Counted from the first letter of the stretch, positions 17,036 to 26,636 are shown. The stretch is DNA of 64,000 nucleotides from Bacillus sp. EB01 (GCF_000613125.1 NZ_HG964497.1:2536528-2600527), one strand, 5' to 3'. Program-made: numbers and translations. Notes: generated from the letters alone by a model not told the origin.

Positions 17036-17458
17036 TCATTCATCATCGGTTTTTTCTTGTAATTCTCGCAGCCTTTTAACAATGGAGCTGTCATCCTGAA
17101 GGAGTTGGACAAGGTCTCCAATTCGGTCAATGGCGTTCCAGCTGAGGTGGTGCTCTATTCCTTCAACATCCTTATAGATGTTGTCGTTTTCCACCCCAAT
17201 CAAAGCAAGAAATTGTTCGAGGAGGTCGTGCCTTTCAACAAGGCGTTTTCCTATTTTTTTACCTTTAGATGTAAGGACAAGGCCCCTGTATTTTTCATAA
17301 ACAAGATAATTATCCTTATCAAGCTTTTGAACCATTTTTGTAACAGAAGAAGGCTGGACAGACAGGTTGTCCGCAATATCCGAGACCCGTGCATAGCCTT
17401 TTTGCTCTATAAGCAGATAAATTTGTTCTATGTAATCTTCCATACTAGGTGTTGGCAT
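17036..17458 (-). CDS. mntR: MntR, manganese-responsive repressor
   Basis: A 140-residue DtxR-family regulator that matches B. subtilis MntR almost block for block: [60 protein letters not shown] and [14 protein letters not shown]. The metal ligands known in MntR (Asp8, Glu11, His77, Glu99, Glu102, His103) have counterparts here. With Mn(II) bound it represses manganese uptake genes and activates exporters. It has no SH3 domain, as expected for MntR. It stands alone; its target genes are not adjacent, though a manganese riboswitch lies at 62.9 kb. Confidence 0.92.
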   Translation of the reverse strand: MPTPSMEDYIEQIYLLIEQKGYARVSDIADNLSVQPSSVTKMVQKLDKDNYLVYEKYRGLVLTSKGKKIGKRLVERHDLLEQFLALIGVENDNIYKDVEGIEHHLSWNAIDRIGDLVQLLQDDSSIVKRLRELQEKTDDE

Positions 17459-17550
17459 CTTTTTCCCACTTTCCCGGCATTCTCGCTTCTAATTATATAA
17501 AACAAGCCCGCTGGTTACAAGGAAAGGGCAGGGGGCTTTTTCTCTATGAT

Positions 17551-17588
17551 AAAAAATAAACCGGGATCCCTAGAAGGGTTTCCCGGTT
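17551..17588 (-). terminator. Terminator of the M6 protease gene
   Basis: On the minus strand AACCGGGA..CCC, loop, GGG..TCCCGGTT followed by TATTTTTT, 12 bp after the stop codon. Confidence 0.9.
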
Positions 17589-17599
17589 CTGTTAGCTTC

Positions 17600-19444
17600 C
17601 TATTTTTGTGAACTGTTAGAGTTATAGAAGAACTTTGCAGTAATTGAACCGTCTGCGTTCTCTTTAATATCGGTTACATGGATTCCAGAGTCTGCTGGAG
17701 TAGCGCTTTGGCCCTGCCAGAAATAGTAAGAACCGGTATGAACATTGCCGGAAACTGGAGTCAGTTTGGAACCTGTCTTAAAGAAGTCACCAGCATCACC
17801 GCGATTTACATACTTTTCAAGGTCGTACTTGCCATCAGCCTGGACAACCGAAAGGCCGTAGTGAGTAATTTTGGTGTCCCCGACCATTCTGAATTGATTG
17901 TATTGGAATCTTTTATTCATCCAGTTGGCAACATTGTTTGGAGTCCGATAGGTTTTAAGGACATTTTCATCAACATGCCATGCAACAAGGCCATGAGCAT
18001 CCTCGCCTTGACGGATAAGCCCTTTGTTAAAGCCATCCTGCTGAACATTTTCAAATAGGAAGTATTCAGATCCCTTTGAACCTGGGACTTCCATCTTAAC
18101 GAACGCTTTGTCTCCATCAGCTTTGTTTACAGGCTGGAGCGTAATTTCTTTAACCCCATCTTCTGGTGTTACTACAATCGGAGATGCCCAGCCCATTAAC
18201 ATTTTTGAATAAGGGTCAAAATGGGTTGGTGAATTTCCGGCATATTGTGCAGCATTAGGATAGCGCATCCAGGAACCGCCGGACATCATCGAGTAGTTTC
18301 CTACACCTTCAGAATTATAAGCAGTATCATAGTAGTCAGGCAACCCTATCGCATGGCCAAATTCATGGGCGAATACTCCTGCTGTTCCAGGGAATGGACC
18401 AGTTTTGGAAGCTTCGTCATAACCGCCAGTTGCTAAGTTGAAGCCGGCAACGTTACCGCCGATTTCAGGCTGAACGTTATAGTTGTTTACCAAAACTCCA
18501 TCTAGAGTATGGTTATTGATAAACTCAGCATACCAGGTATTCCATTCTTCATCTGTTTCAACACCATCACGGTTGACATCGGAAGAAGGGAAGCCTGTTT
18601 CATAATACTTGCCGTAGTAATTAGCACTTAAGGCATTCCATTTATGAGACCAAATCTGTGCCGGGTCGCGGCTGTACTCAGCGCCAGTTCCTTCATGGAC
18701 GATAAACACGTTATCTACTGTACCTTTAACTGCATACTTGGAAAAATCAACTACACCATCAGCGGCTTTAAAAACGTCTGAAACAAATTCACCCATATGA
18801 GCATCGCCGTTGACGTTACCATTAACATATTTACCGTTTTCAGCATATTCGCCTTCCTGGTCAAGGTAATAGGAAGCACCTTTAGGAAGTTCAACCCATA
18901 CCAAATCTGTATTCTCTTTTTTAACTAGGTTTACTTTGCCGTAACTGGACTCTTTATAGATATTTTGCATGGTGCTGTCAGTAGGAGCCTTGACACCGTT
19001 ATGTTCAGCATATTTCTTGAAATCTTCAATCTCATACGGATTATACGTATTTCCGAAAATTAGATCCTCGTAGTAATGTGCTGGGACTTGTCCAGGACGG
19101 TCACCTTTAGGTTCGTCACCTTCTTTGAACTTTGCCAGGATAACAAGGACTGGCACATCGCCAACTGCCGGTTTTGGAGTAACCCGGAGGCCAGCAGGTT
19201 CTTCAAATTTCGCGCCATTCTGATTGGCAATTTTCTCTGCAGGATCTGCTTTGGATACGTTAACACCCAATTCCTTTGCTTTGTTTGCTAGTTCGGGAGT
19301 AGCACTTACATAATTGGCCAATGGTAAGTTATATGTAGTTTTCATTGTTGCCGTAGGGGCTTCCTGAGACTGAACACCAGTAAAACCTATACTGCCTGCT
19401 AAAACAATGGCCAGTCCCGCTTTTGATAATACCTTTAACAAGAG
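17600..19444 (-). CDS. Secreted M6 family metalloprotease (immune inhibitor A-like)
   Basis: A 614-residue secreted zinc protease. Residues 1-26 are a signal peptide (KVLSKAGLAIVLAGSIGFTG). A propeptide-like region follows to about 90, then the M6 catalytic domain with VPVLVILAKF, zinc motif HEFGHAIGLPDYYD and the met-turn region SMMSGGSW. It is shorter than InhA (about 800 residues) and lacks the C-terminal beta domain. Family members cut host or environmental proteins. The frame opens at TTG 19450 but the TTG at 19444 is better placed, 8 nt after AAGGAG. A TTGTTC-18 nt-TATATT pair just upstream is a possible promoter. Monocistronic. Confidence 0.88.
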   Translation of the reverse strand, partial: LLLKVLSKAGLAIVLAGSIGFTGVQSQEAPTATMKTTYNLPLANYVSATPELANKAKELGVNVSKADPAEKIANQNGAKFEEPAGLRVTPKPAVGDVPVLVILAKFKEGDEPKGDRPGQVPAHYYEDLIFGNTYNPYEIEDFKKYAEHNGVKAPTDSTMQNIYKESSYGKVNLVKKENTDLVWVELPKGASYYLDQEGEYAENGKYVNGNVNGDAHMGEFVSDVFKAADGVVDFSKYAVKGTVDNVFIVHEGTGAEYSRDPAQIWSHKWNALSANYYGKYYETGFPSSDVNRDGVETDEEWNTWYAEFINNHTLDGVLVNNYNVQPEIGGNVAGFNLATGGYDEASKTGPFPGTAGVFAHEFGHAIGLPDYYDTAYNSEGVGNYSMMSGGSWMRYPNAAQYAGNSPTHFDPYSKMLMGWASPIVVTPEDGVKEITLQPVNKADGDKAFVKMEVPGSKGSEYFLFENVQQDGFNKGLIRQGEDAHGLVAWHVDENVLKTYRTPNNVANWMNKRFQYNQFRMVGDTKITHYGLSVVQADGKYDLEKYVNRGDAGDFFKTGSKLTPVSGNVHTGSYYFWQGQSATPADSGIHVTDIKENADGSITAKFFYNSNSSQK

Positions 19445-19975
19445 CAACACTCCTTATTTTTGATATTTCGAATATATCAGAATAATTCGCAAACGAACAA
19501 CAGGGCAATATTCCTGTATCAGAACTCCTATATTCCACGTTTTTAAGAATTTTCATCTAATTTACAGTACATTTATCACTTGAAAAAGAATAATTTTGGA
19601 AATTATTAAGTTAGTTGATGGGCCAATAAACCCAATCAACTATTAGTGTTTGTCGAAATAAGTCGAAAAGTTTATTAGTCTCCCGAAACATTAATATCAA
19701 CCTACCGCTTCTATTAGGCAAACGAAACAGAATGATACCAATCTGCCGCTCCTTTCAAAATAAGCCCACATGAACCAGTGCAGGACGGGAAGGGTTTTTC
19801 CTCCAAAAAACTTCAATAATGACCAGGTACATTTATGTTGTTTTTGAAAGTTTAAGAGATTGTTCTTTTTCCAAATGGGGTAAACTAACTTGATGGTTGT
19901 TAATTTAATTTCAGTAAGAAAAAAAATAAATTGAGCTTCATATACTAAACCATGCCAAAAGACTTAAGAAATCAG
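19445..19975. other. Divergent intergenic region
   Basis: AT-rich DNA between the M6 protease and helD. I see promoter elements on both sides but no gene, hairpin terminator or repeat that I can support. Confidence 0.4.
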
Positions 19976-20004
19976 TTGGTTGAGTGGGTTTCCTATGGTA
20001 ATAT
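19976..20004 (+). promoter_or_regulatory. SigA-type promoter of helD
   Basis: TTGGTT, 17 nt, TAATAT, placed 61 bp before the helD start codon. Confidence 0.55.
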
Positions 20005-20064
20005 GGTAATCCGGAATAGAACGGTAAATATTTTCACGTCGAATGAGCAAATGGAGTGAGTCGG

Positions 20065-22392
20065 ATGGATAAAGAACTACAAACAGAGCAAAGGCGAGTT
20101 AATGATGTTATCCAGGAAATTGATTGCCAGGCCAAAAAGCTCATCAAAGAAAGCGGCTATGTGGGGGAGGAAGTACTTAATCTCAGGCAAACCTTCTGGG
20201 AGGATGTAACCGTAAACCTCGATGAACCCGATGATGTTATTGAAACGGCGGCAAGCTTAAGGCAGCAGGCGGAACTTCTTGGTGAACGCGAGCGGACCAG
20301 AGGACAAATGACCCGCCAGATGAAAATTCTTGACCGGCTTCGCTATTCGCCGTATTTCGGAAGAATTGATTTTCATGAAAAAGGGGAAAGCACCACTGAT
20401 AATATTTACATAGGAATAGCCTCTTTAATGGATGAAAAAAAGGAGAATTTTCTTATATATGACTGGCGGGCACCAATTTCAAGTGTGTATTATGATTATT
20501 CGCCAGGGCCAGCGGCATACGAGACACCAGAAGGGGAAATCACTGGGGAGCTCGAGCTCAAACGGCAGTATTTAATCAGGGGCGGGAAAATCTCTGGCAT
20601 GTTTGACACAGGCGTGACCATTGGTGACGATATGCTGAAGGAAGTACTCGGCAGCCAGGCAAGCACCCAGATGAAAAGTATTGTAGCAACAATCCAAAGT
20701 GACCAAAATAAAATAATCCGCAATGAAAAGAGCCAGTATTTAATTGTCCAGGGTGTTGCTGGCAGCGGCAAGACTTCAGCAGCGCTTCAGCGTGTCGCTT
20801 ACCTTCTATATCGTTATAGAGGAACTATTTCATCCGAAAACATAATGCTGTTCTCGCCAAACCCGCTTTTTAACAGCTATGTCGCTACGGTCCTTCCTGA
20901 GTTGGGAGAGGAGAATATGCGCCAGGCGACCTTTATGGAATACCTTAATAACCGGATTGGAACAGCTTACAGCCTTGAGGATAATTTTGACCAGATGGAA
21001 TATTTGCTGTCCAATGAGGACAGCCCTGCGTACAAAGCAAGGATTGCCGGGATCCGCTACAAATCGTCCCTCTCCTTTAAGCACCAAATCGATAAATTTA
21101 CGGATCAGCTTTCAGAAAACGGGATCGCATTTAAAGATATTCGTTTTAGGAAAAGGGTTCTTGTGTCCAAAGATGAAATTAGCCGTTACTTTTATTCGCT
21201 TGCGCGGGATATTTCTATCCCAAATCGAATGCAGGAAGTAAAGAATTGGCTTTTCAAACAATTGCGGAAAGAGATGAAAGCCGAGCAAACGAAGCCATGG
21301 GTAGAAGAGCAAATTCAGTTCCTCGATAAGGAAGATTATATCCTGGCATTCAAGAATCTTGAAGAAAAAGACCAATTCCGGGAAAGTACGTTTGATGATT
21401 TTGACAGGGAACAAAAATTTCTTGCGGAAATGGTTGTAAAAGACAAGTTCAAGCCTTTGTTCAATGGGATTAAAAATCTCAGATTTATCGACAGAATGAA
21501 AAACTATAAGCAATTGTTCCAGACCCAAAAATCCGATGCGACACTTCCGCCGGAATGGGTCCAAATATGCAAACAAACATTGAAGAAGCTTGAGAATAAC
21601 AGCATTCAATGGGAAGATGCAGCGCCGTTTGTATACCTCCAGGATCTAATTGAAGGCCGGGCTTCCGGGACAGGAGTAAAGCATATTTTCATTGATGAAG
21701 CCCAGGATTATACACCTTTTCAATTCGAGTTTTTAAACATGCTGTTCCCATATAGCAAAATGACCTTGCTGGGTGACTTTAACCAGGCGATTTTTTCCGG
21801 AGCGACCGGTTCACTGACGGTTTTGACAGGAGACCTTGAAGAAGAAGGAATCGAGCGGATTACACTGAACCGGACATATAGATCGACAAAAGAGATTGTT
21901 GAATTTACCAGAGAACTGCTGGAGGACGGCCAGGACATTGAACCTTTTGCCAGGCAGGGGGAGAAGCCTTCAGTTACACTTCTTGAAGGAACGGGACAGC
22001 TGCGGGTAAGTATTCTTGCTGCTATTGATGATCTTCAGAAGGAAGGTCACCGAACAATCGCAGTTATTTGCCGGACAGCCAAGGAAAGCATGGAAGCCTA
22101 TTCGTTGCTGAAATCGATACAAGTTAGACTCATTGAAAAAGGAAGCGTATCGTTTGAACCAGGCATTCTCGTCATTCCTGCTTATTTGGCAAAAGGAATT
22201 GAATTTGATGCGGTTATCATGTTTGATGCTTCCCAATACAAGCATGAACGTGAACGGAAGCTTTTCTACACGGCCTGTACACGAGCCATGCACAAACTGC
22301 TGCTTTTTTGCACAGATGGGATTAGCCCGTTAATGGAAAAAGTACCTAAAACCGTCTATACTAAGGTGGAAGGCTTGAATAAGACAGATTAA
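20065..22392 (+). CDS. helD: HelD, RNA polymerase-recycling UvrD-like ATPase
   Basis: A 775-residue superfamily 1 motor. The N-terminal coiled-coil arm (about 1-100), the block YIGIASLMDEKKENFLIYDWRAPISS, Walker A GVAGSGKT at 230-237, Walker B IDEAQDY near 544 and late motifs TLNRTYRSTKEI and AKGIEFDAVIMFDA fit HelD. In B. subtilis HelD inserts its arms into stalled RNA polymerase and releases it from DNA. The ATG at 20065 has GGAG 8 nt upstream; GTG at 20056 overlaps that site. It is monocistronic behind a SigA-type promoter. Confidence 0.9.
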   Translation: MDKELQTEQRRVNDVIQEIDCQAKKLIKESGYVGEEVLNLRQTFWEDVTVNLDEPDDVIETAASLRQQAELLGERERTRGQMTRQMKILDRLRYSPYFGRIDFHEKGESTTDNIYIGIASLMDEKKENFLIYDWRAPISSVYYDYSPGPAAYETPEGEITGELELKRQYLIRGGKISGMFDTGVTIGDDMLKEVLGSQASTQMKSIVATIQSDQNKIIRNEKSQYLIVQGVAGSGKTSAALQRVAYLLYRYRGTISSENIMLFSPNPLFNSYVATVLPELGEENMRQATFMEYLNNRIGTAYSLEDNFDQMEYLLSNEDSPAYKARIAGIRYKSSLSFKHQIDKFTDQLSENGIAFKDIRFRKRVLVSKDEISRYFYSLARDISIPNRMQEVKNWLFKQLRKEMKAEQTKPWVEEQIQFLDKEDYILAFKNLEEKDQFRESTFDDFDREQKFLAEMVVKDKFKPLFNGIKNLRFIDRMKNYKQLFQTQKSDATLPPEWVQICKQTLKKLENNSIQWEDAAPFVYLQDLIEGRASGTGVKHIFIDEAQDYTPFQFEFLNMLFPYSKMTLLGDFNQAIFSGATGSLTVLTGDLEEEGIERITLNRTYRSTKEIVEFTRELLEDGQDIEPFARQGEKPSVTLLEGTGQLRVSILAAIDDLQKEGHRTIAVICRTAKESMEAYSLLKSIQVRLIEKGSVSFEPGILVIPAYLAKGIEFDAVIMFDASQYKHERERKLFYTACTRAMHKLLLFCTDGISPLMEKVPKTVYTKVEGLNKTD

Positions 22393-22526
22393 AAAACTGA
22401 AACCTTTTTAAAATCAAAACGTACAACATAACACTCAACCAATATGACCCTTACTGGCAATTGAACCCTCACCTTAACTATTGAGACTAGCTGCCTTTAA
22501 GGAAGTAATAAAAATGGGGGACACAT
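22393..22526 (+). other. Leader of the ATP-grasp operon with a fragment of the GATAAA module
   Basis: GACCCTTACTGGCAATTGAACCC at 22445-22467 resembles the middle of module copy 4 (CCTTTACGGGCATTTGAACCC at about 47847). The matching closing arm is absent, so this is a decayed or partial copy. It lies just before the lipoprotein gene. Confidence 0.4.
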
Positions 22527-22916
22527 ATGAAGAAAACCACAAAGCTGATGGCAGCCGTTTCCTCAACCGCTCTGGCGCTTGGCCTCGTTGGCTGCAGTAC
22601 GTCTGGTTCCGACGATTGGGAGTCTTCAGCCGGGCAATCAGGTGACATTCCGCCGATGCCTGAAAACACGGACTGCGGGCAATGGGATTGGGACGAAGAT
22701 GATGGTGTCTGGGAATGCGACGACCGTAATTCAAGCTATTTCGGACATTTGTTTTTCGCCGGTATGTTCTTTTCCAACAGGTCAGCCCTTTATAAAAACA
22801 GAGACTTTGTTAATTACCGGAACAGTCCTACCTTCAAAGGAAAAACCGGTACCGGAGATTCTATCCGTAACGGAAGTTCTGGTTTTGGAAGGGGTTCAAC
22901 GAGTACTGGCGGTTAA
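22527..22916 (+). CDS. Small lipoprotein, first gene of the DUF350/ATP-grasp operon
   Basis: A 129-residue lipoprotein. The signal peptide ends in the lipobox LVGC (C23). An acidic, Trp-rich segment follows (QWDWDEDDGVWECDD), then SSYFGHLFFAGMFF, and a Gly/Ser-rich tail that finishes in STSTGG. Position and character match E. coli YjfM/YgiB-type partners of YjfL and YjfC, though sequence identity is not obvious. GGGGGA lies before the ATG. The next gene starts 21 bp downstream. A C-terminal Gly-Gly beside an amide-bond ligase makes it a possible substrate, which is inference. Confidence 0.6.
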   Translation: MKKTTKLMAAVSSTALALGLVGCSTSGSDDWESSAGQSGDIPPMPENTDCGQWDWDEDDGVWECDDRNSSYFGHLFFAGMFFSNRSALYKNRDFVNYRNSPTFKGKTGTGDSIRNGSSGFGRGSTSTGG

Positions 22917-22937
22917 TAGTATTTAGGGGGTAAATTG

Positions 22938-23336
22938 ATGGAATTATATGCAAATTTCTTTGCATATCTTGGTGTGGGGCTGGCGCTCCTCACCACGGGT
23001 ATCATATTGTTCGTTTGGAGCACACCGAAAATTAAAGAATTTAGCCTTATAAGCCAGAAAAACCTGACAGCGGCCATGTCGCTCGGAGGAAAAATCATCG
23101 GACTTGCGCTCGTCCTCGGGGCTGCTGCGGAATTTTCCGTATCGCTTTTAGATATGGCCATTTGGGGAACAATTGGAATTCTTGCACAGATAGCAGCATT
23201 CAATCTCGCTGAAATCATTACAATCCGCTATTCGATTAGCAAAGCGATTGAAGAAGACAATCGGGCAGTAGGGGCCATGCTGTTTTCTCTCTCTATTTCG
23301 ATAGGCTGGATTGTATCAAAATGTCTCTCTTATTAA
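22938..23336 (+). CDS. DUF350 (YjfL-like) membrane protein
   Basis: A 132-residue membrane protein with four hydrophobic segments (about 8-28, 45-65, 75-95 and 108-128). The spacing and polar residues fit DUF350, seen in E. coli YjfL. DUF350 genes regularly sit beside glutathionylspermidine synthase-like ATP-grasp genes, as here. AGGGGGTAAATTG leads into the ATG; the in-frame TTG at 22935 is less likely. Function unknown; a membrane platform for the ATP-grasp reaction is inferred from its constant neighbour. Confidence 0.75.
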   Translation: MELYANFFAYLGVGLALLTTGIILFVWSTPKIKEFSLISQKNLTAAMSLGGKIIGLALVLGAAAEFSVSLLDMAIWGTIGILAQIAAFNLAEIITIRYSISKAIEEDNRAVGAMLFSLSISIGWIVSKCLSY

Positions 23337-23346
23337 GAGGTGAACC

Positions 23347-23811
23347 ATGTTAAAAAAACTAACCTATTATATTGACCAGGGAAATGGAACATACAAACCT
23401 TTCTACGAATACAAGGCCCCGGATGTCGGGATAGACGAGTTTTATGCCCGTCAGCTTTGTACATATTTCATCATGAGGGGGACGCAATATGAACTTCTCG
23501 CGAATGAAATGGAAGGAGACGAGGACGTTCTTGTTTTAAAAGAAGTCGGCAGGAACTATCCCGCACTGGATGAAGAGAACTTTCACGGAAAAGGCTTGTA
23601 TATCGAGTTCCGAAGCCACGATGAACGTGAAAATTATAAAAAGCTCGTTTTACTTGCAGTCAATACACATTTTGAGATTATCAGGTATTTACTGAAGGAT
23701 ATCGTCGATGTTCCAGGCCAAGGGTTGATGGAAACAACCTCAACCGAAATAGATGAAGACCGTTCAGTCTACGTCATTTATGTGAAACCATTGGAGGAGG
23801 ATGTGGCATGA
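23347..23811 (+). CDS. Unknown protein within the ATP-grasp operon
   Basis: A 154-residue soluble, acidic protein that I do not recognise. It begins KKLTYYIDQGNGTYKPFYEYKAPDVG, has aromatic beta-like stretches, and ends ETTSTEIDEDRSVYVIYVKPLEED. No signal peptide or membrane segment. AAGAGGTGA precedes the ATG by 4 nt; the stop codon overlaps the next start codon (ATGA), so it is tightly co-translated with the ligase and probably acts with it, perhaps as an adaptor or regulator. Confidence 0.6.
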   Translation: MLKKLTYYIDQGNGTYKPFYEYKAPDVGIDEFYARQLCTYFIMRGTQYELLANEMEGDEDVLVLKEVGRNYPALDEENFHGKGLYIEFRSHDERENYKKLVLLAVNTHFEIIRYLLKDIVDVPGQGLMETTSTEIDEDRSVYVIYVKPLEEDVA

Positions 23812-25043
23812 CATCCTCTTTTTCTAATGAAAAAAGAAACTCCTTCTACAGCGGGGTAGAAAGCTTTTGGCCAGACCTTTACGGGGAGGAATATGCGCTC
23901 TACGATATTGCACTTGAGGATAAGTCAGAATTCGAGGAGATAAGGGAAGCGAGCAGCAACATTGGCGAAATTCTTTTCAAGACGAATGAATTGCTGCGTA
24001 ACCTCGATGATGAAAACCTTGCGGAAATGGGATTCCCAAAGGAAACAATCCCATTCCTCCGGATAAAATCAAATCTCCGCGAAACAACCATCGCCCGCCT
24101 GGATCTCGCGAGGACTGCTTCGGGGTATAAATGCCTTGAAATTAATGCAGACACGCCGACCTTTATAAAAGAATGCTTCTTCGTCAATGAAAGAGTATGT
24201 ACTGAATTTGGAGTGAAGGACCCGAATTCCGGGTTAGAAGCAAAGCTCGCATTTGCTGTTAGAAATAGCGTTCAAGCTGCAGCAGCCTCTGTTTCTGCTA
24301 TTAACCCATTTGTCATTTTTACAGCCCACGGAGACAATATTGAGGACCGGGAAACGAGCATTTATTTAAAGGAAATTTCCGGACTTCCTTCTAAATTTAT
24401 CCCGCTGGATCAATTATCAATTCAGCGGGGAGTAGGATTGTTTGATGATCAAGGCGTAAAAATAGATGTACTTTACCGACAGACGTATCCTATTGAAAAT
24501 CTGGTTAAAGAGCAAGATGATCAAGGCAATCCGATTGGTGTTTGGCTTCTCGAACTTGTCCTTGATGGCAAACTGGCAATTATAAACCCAATGTCGGCTT
24601 TTCTTTTACAAAATAAAGCGGTACTGGCAATCGTCTGGAACCTTCATGAAGAAGGGAGCCCGTTTTATACTAAACTCGAACATGCCTGGATAAATAAGTA
24701 TTTTCTGCCGTCATACCTCGAACCCGATACATTTCTTCAGCAAGGAAAAAAATTCGTCAAGAAGCCCGTGTTCGGCAGGGAGGGAGATACGGTAGAAATC
24801 TTTTCAAGTGAAGGCAGCCTCGAACTTGCCGATGAGCAAACCTCCTATACCGAACACGTTTCTCTTTACCAGGAGTTTGCGGAACTGCCGGTTAAGCGCA
24901 TTCAAACTGAAAAAGGCGAGCAGCATGGCCATATCCTGACCGGTTGCTTCCTGATAGGGGGGAAGCCTGCCGCAGTCGGTTTCAGAGCTGGCGGGCTAAT
25001 CACCAATAACTTATCTTATTACTTGCCAGTTGGGCTAAAGTGA
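23808..25043 (+). CDS. Glutathionylspermidine synthase-like ATP-grasp ligase
   Basis: A 411-residue protein of the GSP-synthase preATP-grasp family (E. coli YjfC/YgiC type). Visible blocks are RIKSNLRETTIARLDLARTASGYKCLEINADTP in the N-terminal part, FVKKPVFGREGDTVEIF (lysines and glycine loop expected for ATP binding) and HILTGCFLIGGKPAAVGFRAGG near the end. These enzymes join a carboxylate to an amine with ATP. The hydrolytic amidase domain of true GspSA is absent, so this is a stand-alone ligase. Its start overlaps the previous stop by 4 bp. The substrate is unknown. Confidence 0.8.
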   Translation: MTSSFSNEKRNSFYSGVESFWPDLYGEEYALYDIALEDKSEFEEIREASSNIGEILFKTNELLRNLDDENLAEMGFPKETIPFLRIKSNLRETTIARLDLARTASGYKCLEINADTPTFIKECFFVNERVCTEFGVKDPNSGLEAKLAFAVRNSVQAAAASVSAINPFVIFTAHGDNIEDRETSIYLKEISGLPSKFIPLDQLSIQRGVGLFDDQGVKIDVLYRQTYPIENLVKEQDDQGNPIGVWLLELVLDGKLAIINPMSAFLLQNKAVLAIVWNLHEEGSPFYTKLEHAWINKYFLPSYLEPDTFLQQGKKFVKKPVFGREGDTVEIFSSEGSLELADEQTSYTEHVSLYQEFAELPVKRIQTEKGEQHGHILTGCFLIGGKPAAVGFRAGGLITNNLSYYLPVGLK

Positions 25044-25130
25044 TACGGTTATCATTTCCAGTCACCCAGCTGATATGATGCGATGGTTGTGTAAAGAAAA
25101 TCGGGGGGTGCCTGGCACTGTTTGGCTATT
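25044..25130. other. REP-like half palindrome
   Basis: GGGGGGTGCCTGGCAC at about 25103-25118 contains the GTGCCTGGCAC palindrome often seen as an extragenic repeat in Bacillaceae. The outer closing arm is missing. Confidence 0.35.
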
Positions 25131-25139
25131 TATTTAGCC

Positions 25140-25181
25140 AATGAATGACACTTGGCTACGTTTTTCGTTCAAAATGTCATT
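25140..25181. repeat. Single hairpin unit of the 11/18/11 type
   Basis: GAATGACACTT, an 18-nt loop and AAATGTCATTC. The geometry equals that of the tandem arrays at 2706, 28712 and 57196, but only one unit is present. Confidence 0.65.
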
Positions 25182-25188
25182 CATAATG

Positions 25189-25224
25189 AAAAAAGGTGCA
25201 AACCGATTGGTCTGCACCTTTTTT
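25189..25224. terminator. Terminator of the ATP-grasp operon
   Basis: AAAAAAGGTGCA, loop, TGCACCTTTTTT; symmetrical, so it can work both ways. Confidence 0.85.
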
Positions 25225-25326
25225 CTGTCCCGTAAAAACAGGACCATTCCCTTTGCCCTAAAAAGTTTAGGACGTAGACTTACTAAAAGCAGCTAGGGTA
25301 ACGATTTGCACGGGGTCGAATCGATC

Positions 25327-25440
25327 TTAAATATATCGATTATGGACAAGCGTGCCTTTCGACAGCTCTGCAAATGTCCCTTCACCACTTGCAAGCCCAA
25401 ACACTAACCTTTGAGTCGCTGTTTCTCGTGCGTATTGCAT
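25327..25440 (-). CDS. Possible 37-residue protein
   Basis: A short frame, MQYARETATQRLVFG and onward, ending LSKGTLVHNRYI. AGGAGGG lies 12 nt before the ATG, a little far. I do not recognise it. It lies convergent to the ATP-grasp operon and divergent from the nitronate monooxygenase gene. No hydrophobic segment. Coding status is uncertain. Confidence 0.35.
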   Translation of the reverse strand: MQYARETATQRLVFGLASGEGTFAELSKGTLVHNRYI

Positions 25441-25670
25441 TTTGAACCAGTCCCTCCTGTTTTGTTTTGGTCTTGCCTTATCTATATACCTCGCATTGTC
25501 CATACATAAACAAAAAAACCAGGTTTTTATACTGGTAAAATGCACCTCCGCAACCAACCGTATCCACATAAAATTATATCAGTTATTAGTACCTGGTGAT
25601 AAATATCACTTATTTATTCTGAATATAAGTATACAATAACCGTATCAGCTAAAGAAAAGAGGAACCCAAA

Positions 25671-26636
25671 GTGAAGCTTCCACAATTAAAGATTGGCCAT
25701 ATGGAATCCGAGTATCCGATTATCCAGGGAGGCATGGGTGTAGGAATCTCCCTGAGCGGCCTTGCTTCCGCCGTTGCACGAGCAGGCGGAATAGGCATTA
25801 TATCCGGGACGGGCATAACAACTGATGAATTACGCTATCATATCCGCAAGGCACGTGAGCTTTCAGAGGGTAAAGGATATATCGGGGTTAACGTTTTATT
25901 CGCCGTGAAAGATTTTGCTGAAAAAATGAAGACAGCTATAGAAGAAAAAGTTGATTTCATCATTTCTGGAGCTGGGATTTCCAGGGATATGTATGCCTGG
26001 GGCAGAGAAGCAGGAATACCTGTTCTATCGATTGTCTCAACACCGAAACTGGCAAACCTCTCCGAACGACTAGGGGCATCAGCGGTAGTTGTTGAGGGCT
26101 TTGAAGCAGGCGGGCACCTTGGTACCGACCGGCCAATGTTTGATATTTTGCCGGAAGTAATCGAAGCTGTTAAAATCCCGGTTATTGCTGCGGGAGGAAT
26201 ATTAACCGGAGCCGATATTGCCAAAGCAATTCAAATGGGCGCCTCAGGCGTGCAAATGGGCACCAGGTTCGTTGCAAGCAAAGAATGTGACGCTCCGCTA
26301 TCTTTTAAACAAAAGTATGTTGAAGCTAAAGAGGAAGATTTGATGCTCGTTAAAACGACTGTTGGCTTACATGGCAGAGCAATTCGGAATACATTTGCTG
26401 ATATTATCAAGGATAACGGCAAATACAAAGTGGCGAAATGCAATGACTGCCTGAAAAGCTGTACTTATCGATTCTGCACGATGGATTCACTACTTAGATC
26501 GTTGAATGGTGATGTGGACATGGGCCTAGTTTTCGCGGGAGCAAGGGTCGGCGAAATTGACAAAATTCTGCCGGTCAAAACAATCATTGAAACGATTGCT
26601 GCAGAATATGATTTTGTAACCCAACAAGCAGTTTAA
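25671..26636 (+). CDS. Nitronate monooxygenase / FabK-like flavoprotein
   Basis: A 321-residue FMN TIM-barrel of the 2-nitropropane dioxygenase family. Seen: YPIIQGGMGVGISLSGLASAVARAGGIG at the N-terminus, VVVEGFEAGGHLGTDRP, IAAGGILTGADIAKAIQMGASGVQMGTRF, and a C-terminal Cys cluster (CNDCLKSCTYRFC) that is not typical of all members. The enzyme either detoxifies nitronates or reduces enoyl-ACP; sequence alone does not settle which. The GTG start at 25671 follows AGAGGAACC. Monocistronic, closed by a hairpin at 26731. Confidence 0.8.
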   Translation: MKLPQLKIGHMESEYPIIQGGMGVGISLSGLASAVARAGGIGIISGTGITTDELRYHIRKARELSEGKGYIGVNVLFAVKDFAEKMKTAIEEKVDFIISGAGISRDMYAWGREAGIPVLSIVSTPKLANLSERLGASAVVVEGFEAGGHLGTDRPMFDILPEVIEAVKIPVIAAGGILTGADIAKAIQMGASGVQMGTRFVASKECDAPLSFKQKYVEAKEEDLMLVKTTVGLHGRAIRNTFADIIKDNGKYKVAKCNDCLKSCTYRFCTMDSLLRSLNGDVDMGLVFAGARVGEIDKILPVKTIIETIAAEYDFVTQQAV

